Of a DNA stretch of 64,000 bases, positions 59,017 to 64,000 are shown piece after piece. The notes beneath the pieces were generated by a model. That model worked only from the letters and a program-made list of their open reading frames with translations, ran no database searches and was not told the DNA's origin. The first letter of the stretch is position 1. Each line of letters begins with the position of its first letter. The translations under genes were made by a program, and so were the position numbers. The DNA comes from Chitinophagaceae bacterium (GTDB taxonomy: Bacteria; Bacteroidota; Bacteroidia; Chitinophagales; Chitinophagaceae). Location of the stretch: NCBI GenBank assembly GCA_025934485.1, contig JAICXX010000002.1, positions 43,327 through 107,326 on the forward strand, given 5' to 3'.

Positions 59017-62000
59017 TTAGTTGAACTCGTAACGGATACCGAACTGTGCCTGCCAGCGACTGCTGAGGCTGGTGCTCGGAGTGAAGCTTTGGGTAAGCGG
59101 AACCAGGTTGTTCGCATCCTGATAGGGGAAGGAGATGAGCGGGGTCTTGCCATCCGCTGCAATGCCTTCGAATTTCAGGAAGTTGTTGACGTTGTAGGCC
59201 TTGTAAACACCCCAGTACTTGCTGATGAAGTTGCCCACATTGAGCATGTCCATCGTCAGGGACAGGGTGTGTTTGCTCCGGTGTTCCTCTTTACCGGTAT
59301 AGAAATAGATGTCTTCGCCTACGTGCAAGTCCAGACGTTTGAAGAACGGTTGAACAACGGAGTTAGCCCGTGCATATTGACCACGGTGTTTGTAGAGATA
59401 GTGGTCCTGGGTGATGAAGTTGTTCAGCTGTGTCCAGATCTGTGCGGCGGTGCGGGAGTCGGTGGGTGTACCGGTCGTAGCGCCCGAGTGAGTACTGGCG
59501 CTGTACGATCCTGCGTCGATGAGGTGGATATCGCCGGAGTTCTTCGGGATATAGATCAGGTCGTTTCCGCTGTTGCCGTCACCGTTGAGGTCACCATTGT
59601 ATACGTAAGAGGTCACGCCTGCAGGAGCGGCTTCGAAAACGAGGCCGATGATCGTAGCGAAATGTTTGGCGTATTCGACGCGGTAGTTGCCGTAGGCAAT
59701 GATACGATCGGGCTGGTACCAGGAGGGACGCGCAAGCACGGCTGCATTGGGGTCCGAATTGGAGACCGGGCGCGAAGACCACAGGGTGCTGGCGGTGCTG
59801 CCGGTCTCCATGGCCGTTCTCGTGTCGCTATGGGTATATGCCACACCCACGGAGAAGTTGCGGATGTTCTTCTGGATCTTGAGGATAGCGTTATAGGACC
59901 AGCCTTTGTTGGTATTGCCGAGCCAGATGGCGTTTGTAATATTCGGATGCGACTTGGTGGCGGTTGGGGGAGTAGCGTAGTAGTAGCTATTGCTGGCGTT
60001 GACGGTAGACGCACCGCTGACGGCCGTGGGATTGGTGTTCCACCGCCACCGGTTGTCGGAGCCGTTGTTTAAGGCAATACCATTGGATTCATTGAGGTTG
60101 ACATTCGCCATATAGGTGGCATTGATGTCTTTGGAGTAGATGAACTCGCCGGTGACCACCCAGTTGTCGGGCAGTTTGTAGTCTATACCGATGCTCGTGC
60201 GCAGCTTGGTGGGGTATTTGAAATTCTTGGCCACCACGTCGGCGCCATAGCTGGTGGGAGTCGAATCCTGCGCCTGACCGCTGGCTGCAAGATATTGGCT
60301 GAGACTTCCCTGGGCGGTGGGGTTGAAGGGCACATTCGACAGTGACGCGGTGCCCAGCTGTACGCCGTTGGTAGAAGCCTGGTTCTCGATCCAAACGAAG
60401 GGGGGAGCGCCCGTGAAAATACCGGCGCCGCCGCGGACCTGCAGGCTTCTGTCACCCAGTACGTCCCAGTTGAAACCTATGCGGGGACTCACGACGACGA
60501 AGCTGCCGGGGGCCTTGCCGATGTTATAGGAAGCGCCATTCTTAAAGGTCAGCGCGTCGAAATGGGTATTATCGGTGAATTTATTCTGGTAGGACGTATA
60601 GTCGAAGCGGATACCATACACCAGGGTGAACCTGCGGGTAGCATGCCATTTATCCTGGGCGTAAAGGCTCAGGTTGGTAGCGCCGGCATAGGCCCAGGGG
60701 AAGGCGCCGCCTTTGAGCGTCGAATATTCCTGGCGGTAGTTGGCGGCGGGCTGGCCGTTAAGGAACGCGTCCACCGAGGAGAACTGGTAGACACCCTGAT
60801 AACCCGGGGCAAAGGCGTTCTGATATTTCTTGTACGTATCCTGCGAACCAAAGGTAAGCTCATGAGAGCCTTTGTAAAGGATGAAGGTCTCCATCAACTG
60901 GTAGGAGTCCATGTCGAGGGTGTTGTTGTAGGTAAAAGGCTCATATCCGAAAGTCGTATAACCGTTGTTGTTATACAGGAGGTCGACCAGCGGGAAGGTG
61001 GGGTTCGAGGTCTGCGGTGTGCGGAAGTCTCTTTCCCGGGTGTAGCCGATCTGCAGTTTATTGGAAGCCTGGTTGCCGAAGCGGGTGTTGAGCTCGAGCA
61101 GATAGATATTCAGGTCGTTGTTGATGCGATAGCCGCTACCGTAGAAGGGCATGGCGTTGTTCCCGGCCTGCTGGCCGCCGACGAGACCGGAACCGACGGC
61201 ACGGCTGGTGCTCGGGAACTGGTCGGCGTAGGATTTCAGGTAGTTGTATTTCAGTGAAAGGACGTTCGCAGGGTTGATGTTCCAGTCCACTTTCGCGTCG
61301 ACTTTATAGCTATTGGTTTTGAAGGAATAGCCCTGGAAGGCGCCGGGATCGTAGCTCCAACCCGGATGCTTGGTTGCGTCTTTGAGGTAGTTGGCGATCT
61401 CGGTGAGCGTATCGGCATTGGCGATGGAAACGCTGCCGGGGGTCACCGGGTGATTGGCGTCCGAGGCGATGAATCCGCTGGCAGGCGCAGTCTGCAGATC
61501 TTGTTCTGCGTTGATGAAGAAAAACAGCTTGTCCTTGATGATCGGGCCGCCGAGCGAAGCACCGGTGATGTTGAACTTGAAGGGAGTACGGGGCGCTGCG
61601 TAGTCATCGACTTTGTAGCCGATGGTACCGGGCCCTTTGAGATAGGTATAGACCGTGCCGCGGAAGGTATTGGAACCGCTACGGGTCACGGAGTTGACGA
61701 GACCGCCGGTGAAGTTGCCCTGACGGACGTCATAAGGCGAGGTTTGTACCTGCAGCTGATCGAGGGCGTCCATCGCAATGGGTTGGGCGCTGGCCTGGCC
61801 GCCGAGGGTGCTGGAGAGGCCGAAGGAGTTGTTGAAGTCGGCGCCATCAACGGTGATGTTGTTCATTCCGGGGTTGGTGCCGGCGAAGCTCAGACCGTTG
61901 GACGTAGGTTCGAGTTTGGTAAAATCCTGGATAGAGCGGCTGACGGTGGGCAGCTGTTCCAATTGGGTCCGGTTGAACTGTACCTGCGAACCCGTGTGGG

Positions 62001-62388
62001 AGTTGTTGAAGATGGGGTTCTGCCGTCCGGCCGATACGGTGACGGAAGTCAGCTCTTTCGTGTCGGAGGTCATGGAGAAGTCACCGGTGTAGTCCTGGCC
62101 GATGGTTAAAAAGATGTTCTCCGTTTTTTCCTCTTTGAAGCCTACATAACTAACAATCAACGTATACGGGCCACCTACGCGAAGACCATCCAGGTTGTAA
62201 CGGCCGTCTTTGCGGGTAGTCGTGGTATACTTGGTGCCTGTGGGAACGTGGAGAGCAGTCACCGTAGCACCGGCCAGACCGGTACCATTTTGGGTGACGC
62301 TTCCCAGCATCGAGGAGGTCGTCTCCTGCCCTAAAGCACAGAGCATGGAGATTAAGGTGAATGCCGATAAGAGCAGTCGTTTGATCAT
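59017..62388 (-). CDS. Oar-like TonB-dependent receptor with carboxypeptidase-regulatory domain
   Basis: A 1123-residue outer-membrane receptor. A signal peptide (RLLLSAFTLISMLCALGQ) precedes a CarboxypepD_reg domain (about 30-100: GTGLAGATVTALHVPTG, GRYNLDGLRVGGPYTLIVSY). A plug-like region (VTVSAGRQNPIFNNSHTGSQ, LPTVSRSIQDFTKLEPTSNG, NNITVDGADFNNSFG) and a large barrel follow, ending WQAQFGIRYEFN with a terminal aromatic strand. The type resembles Oar of Myxococcus and its Bacteroidota relatives. No regulator or SusD is adjacent. The longer frame from 62412 is unlikely; the ATG at 62388 gives the signal peptide. A -7 box TAGCTTTG lies at 62549-62542, implying a leader of about 150 bases. 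Confidence 0.92.
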   Translation of the reverse strand: MIKRLLLSAFTLISMLCALGQETTSSMLGSVTQNGTGLAGATVTALHVPTGTKYTTTTRKDGRYNLDGLRVGGPYTLIVSYVGFKEEKTENIFLTIGQDYTGDFSMTSDTKELTSVTVSAGRQNPIFNNSHTGSQVQFNRTQLEQLPTVSRSIQDFTKLEPTSNGLSFAGTNPGMNNITVDGADFNNSFGLSSTLGGQASAQPIAMDALDQLQVQTSPYDVRQGNFTGGLVNSVTRSGSNTFRGTVYTYLKGPGTIGYKVDDYAAPRTPFKFNITGASLGGPIIKDKLFFFINAEQDLQTAPASGFIASDANHPVTPGSVSIANADTLTEIANYLKDATKHPGWSYDPGAFQGYSFKTNSYKVDAKVDWNINPANVLSLKYNYLKSYADQFPSTSRAVGSGLVGGQQAGNNAMPFYGSGYRINNDLNIYLLELNTRFGNQASNKLQIGYTRERDFRTPQTSNPTFPLVDLLYNNNGYTTFGYEPFTYNNTLDMDSYQLMETFILYKGSHELTFGSQDTYKKYQNAFAPGYQGVYQFSSVDAFLNGQPAANYRQEYSTLKGGAFPWAYAGATNLSLYAQDKWHATRRFTLVYGIRFDYTSYQNKFTDNTHFDALTFKNGASYNIGKAPGSFVVVSPRIGFNWDVLGDRSLQVRGGAGIFTGAPPFVWIENQASTNGVQLGTASLSNVPFNPTAQGSLSQYLAASGQAQDSTPTSYGADVVAKNFKYPTKLRTSIGIDYKLPDNWVVTGEFIYSKDINATYMANVNLNESNGIALNNGSDNRWRWNTNPTAVSGASTVNASNSYYYATPPTATKSHPNITNAIWLGNTNKGWSYNAILKIQKNIRNFSVGVAYTHSDTRTAMETGSTASTLWSSRPVSNSDPNAAVLARPSWYQPDRIIAYGNYRVEYAKHFATIIGLVFEAAPAGVTSYVYNGDLNGDGNSGNDLIYIPKNSGDIHLIDAGSYSASTHSGATTGTPTDSRTAAQIWTQLNNFITQDHYLYKHRGQYARANSVVQPFFKRLDLHVGEDIYFYTGKEEHRSKHTLSLTMDMLNVGNFISKYWGVYKAYNVNNFLKFEGIAADGKTPLISFPYQDANNLVPLTQSFTPSTSLSSRWQAQFGIRYEFN

Positions 62389-62581
62389 ATAAAGTGGTTT
62401 TTGCGGCTGCAAAGAAAGAACTTCGCAGCTGGGTTATTGAGAACGAATGATTAAGAAATCATTAACAGATGGCAACCAATCAGGGCGAGTGGGGACTTTT
62501 GACAGGAATGGACTTTGCAGTAAACCGTTGTCTAAGGAAACCAAAGCTATAAAAAGGCTGGGCCTTAACATTAACATAATT

Positions 62582-62634
62582 TTGACAACTTGTCAACATT
62601 TTGGGCGCAAAAAGCCGCAAAATGCCTCAGGCAT
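62582..62634. promoter_or_regulatory. Two perfect palindromes between the receptor and ribBA
   Basis: TTGACAA-C-TTGTCAA (62582-62596) and ATGCCT-C-AGGCAT (62622-62634). Both have odd symmetry around a single base. The first lies just upstream of the receptor's -7 box (62549-62542), where an activator or repressor would sit. The intergenic gap is 328 bases and has no other visible gene. Confidence 0.45.
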
Positions 62635-62664
62635 CCTTTCTTAACTTTCCGGCGTTTTTATTGT

Positions 62665-62672
62665 TAATTTTG
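62665..62672 (+). promoter_or_regulatory. -7 box (TAATTTTG) of ribBA
   Basis: Exact TAnnTTTG match, 44 bases before the ATG at 62717. I saw no FMN-riboswitch elements in the leader. Confidence 0.45.
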
Positions 62673-62716
62673 TACAGGGCGGCTAATAACCGCCTACTCA
62701 CTTAAACCTCAATGGA

Positions 62717-63916
62717 ATGTTGTCAACTATCGAGAGTGCTATTGAAGACATAAAGCAAGGAAAGCTGGTGATCGTCGTCGACGACGAGGACCGGGAGAAC
62801 GAAGGCGATTTCGTTACCGCTGCCCGGAATGTGACGCCCGAAGTCATCAATTTTATGAGCAAGATCGGCCGGGGTTTGATCTGTGCCCCTCTGGTGGAGG
62901 AGCGTTGTGATGAGCTCGGGCTGGGGCTAATGGTCAATAACAATACGGCCATTCACGAAACGCCTTTTACCGTGAGCGTGGATCTGCTTGGGCATGGCTG
63001 TACTACGGGAATCTCTGCGCGGGACCGGGCTGCCACCGTGCAGGCGTTGATCGATCCGGCCACGAAACCGGAGGATCTGGGCCGTCCCGGGCATATTTTC
63101 CCGTTACGCGCCAAACGCGGGGGTGTCCTGCGGCGTGCCGGGCATACCGAGGCTACCATCGATCTGGCCCGCTTGGCGGGTTTGGAACCGGCGGGGGTAT
63201 TGGTAGAGATCATGAACGAGGACGGGACCATGGCGCGGCTGCCGGAGCTGCTCGAGATAGCCAGGAAGTACGATTTGAAGGTGATCTCGATCAAGGATTT
63301 GATCGAGTACCGGCTGAAGACCGATTCGCTTATCGAAGAGATCGTACAGGTGGATATGCCGACCAAGTATGGTCATTTCAAGCTCGTCGCCTTCCAGGAA
63401 AAGAACACCAGGAATGAGCACTTAGCCCTGATCAAAGGAAGCTGGGAGCCGGGTGATCCGGTGCTGGTGCGGGTCCATTCCTCATGTTTTACGGGGGATA
63501 TCCTCGGCTCGATGCGGTGTGATTGTGGCGAGCAGCTGCATGAGGCCATGAAGCTGGTAGAAAAAGAAGGCCAGGGCGTCATCTTATATATGAACCAGGA
63601 GGGCCGGGGAATAGGCCTGTTGAATAAATTAAAGGCCTACAAGCTCCAGGAAGAGGGCATGGATACGGTCGAAGCCAATCTGCATCTCGGTTTCCCAATG
63701 GACAAACGGGACTATGGCGTCGGCGCCCAGATCCTGCGTTATCTGGGGATCACCAAGCTGCGGTTGATCAGCAATAACCCGCAGAAACGGGCCGGGTTGC
63801 TGGGATATGGCCTGGAGATCGTGGAGACGGTGCCGATCGAGGTCTGTCCGAATCCGCATAACGAGCGGTATCTGCAGACGAAGCGGGATAAGTTGGGACA
63901 CGAGATATTGAAATAA
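62717..63916 (+). CDS. ribBA: RibBA: 3,4-dihydroxy-2-butanone-4-phosphate synthase / GTP cyclohydrolase II
   Basis: A 399-residue bifunctional enzyme giving both early precursors of riboflavin. The N-terminal domain (1 to about 200) has [11 protein letters not shown] (metal and substrate motif), [17 protein letters not shown] and [16 protein letters not shown]. The C-terminal domain (about 205-399) has the zinc cysteines in [20 protein letters not shown], then [15 protein letters not shown] and a final [17 protein letters not shown]. Both parts look intact. It is a single-gene transcript ending in the terminator at 63921-63948. Confidence 0.97.
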   Translation: MLSTIESAIEDIKQGKLVIVVDDEDRENEGDFVTAARNVTPEVINFMSKIGRGLICAPLVEERCDELGLGLMVNNNTAIHETPFTVSVDLLGHGCTTGISARDRAATVQALIDPATKPEDLGRPGHIFPLRAKRGGVLRRAGHTEATIDLARLAGLEPAGVLVEIMNEDGTMARLPELLEIARKYDLKVISIKDLIEYRLKTDSLIEEIVQVDMPTKYGHFKLVAFQEKNTRNEHLALIKGSWEPGDPVLVRVHSSCFTGDILGSMRCDCGEQLHEAMKLVEKEGQGVILYMNQEGRGIGLLNKLKAYKLQEEGMDTVEANLHLGFPMDKRDYGVGAQILRYLGITKLRLISNNPQKRAGLLGYGLEIVETVPIEVCPNPHNERYLQTKRDKLGHEILK

Positions 63917-63920
63917 GTAA

Positions 63921-63948
63921 AACCCTCTGCTAACGCAGAGGGTTTTTT
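63921..63948 (+). terminator. Terminator of ribBA
   Basis: Stem AACCCTCTGC (63921-63930) with GCAGAGGGTT (63935-63944), loop TAAC, T-run to 63948. Nothing recognisable follows to the window end. Confidence 0.9.
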
Positions 63949-64000
63949 ATGGCGTGTCGGTTTTTGTGACGTTTTGCGCCGGGGGTGGGGGCGCTGCCGG

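Noticed and set aside
58852..60072. Open frame of 406 codons on the plus strand
   Set aside because: Runs through the end of an esterase gene, a two-way terminator and the antisense of the receptor gene.
62413..62716. FMN riboswitch before ribBA
   Set aside because: The conserved FMN-aptamer blocks (such as AGGGGC near the start and the GAAATTCCC-type segments) were not found.
1..64000. CRISPR arrays, IS elements, phage or secretion-toxin clusters
   Set aside because: No regularly spaced repeats, transposase, capsid, or toxin-antitoxin motifs were seen in any frame.

Overview
The window looks like a chromosome segment of a Bacteroidota bacterium, most likely of the Chitinophagaceae type. 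This rests on a SusC/SusD pair with a FecI/FecR regulator couple, DUF4270 and DUF4907 proteins, a Porin_10-type barrel, an Oar-like TonB-dependent receptor, and several upstream boxes fitting the Bacteroidota -7 consensus TAnnTTTG. The species is not identified. Almost all DNA is coding. One tRNA gene is present (tRNA-Ser, anticodon CGA, minus strand, 12521-12607). I saw no rRNA, CRISPR array or intact insertion sequence.

Region 1 (1-9265) is an (A+T)-richer block. A leftward operon encodes an RIC-like di-iron protein, a hemerythrin fusion, a type II NADH dehydrogenase and a cytochrome b561-like membrane protein cut by the window edge. Divergent to it are transketolase, a DUF488 protein, aconitase A and an AhpD-like protein. 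A perfect 12-bp inverted repeat lies between the two directions. The set fits defence against nitric oxide or peroxide and repair of damaged Fe-S enzymes. Region 2 (9266-12607) holds a broken copy of the tRNA-Ser 3' end with its terminator, two decayed two-component genes, a truncated secreted protein, one intact histidine kinase and the real tRNA-Ser. Base composition rises just past the tRNA, so everything to its left may be an old integrated island.

Region 3 (12805-23943) is a potassium locus: a sigma-54-type response regulator, a 27-residue membrane microprotein, kdpF, kdpA, kdpB, kdpC, a kinase-less KdpD and a separate HAMP kinase, then a receiver/PAS/PAS kinase. Region 4 (24514-37269) holds an orphan beta-galactosidase C-terminal module, a LacI regulator with a perfect operator, sigma/anti-sigma factors, SusC with an STN domain, SusD and a large FG-GAP/UnbV protein. 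Region 5 (37321-44818) is mostly metabolism and housekeeping: sucC, purine nucleoside phosphorylase, a porin, a zinc-type CDF exporter, a cupin, an atypical SDR and small unknown proteins.

Region 6 (44832-58961) has two half-clusters of amide-bond chemistry. One is an ATP-grasp-like protein with a class I glutamine amidotransferase. The other is a GCS2 carboxylate-amine ligase with an ATP-grasp ligase and two esterases. Between them lie a surface module (LytTR regulator, outer-membrane protein, DUF4270 lipoprotein, Kelch lipoprotein, DUF4907 protein) and an M1 peptidase. The ligase set is the best candidate for an undescribed pathway, probably making a small amide- or peptide-like metabolite or tag. 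Region 7 (59017-63916) is an Oar-like receptor and ribBA, with two palindromes between them.

All family calls are from reading motifs by eye. No database search, alignment or structure prediction was run.
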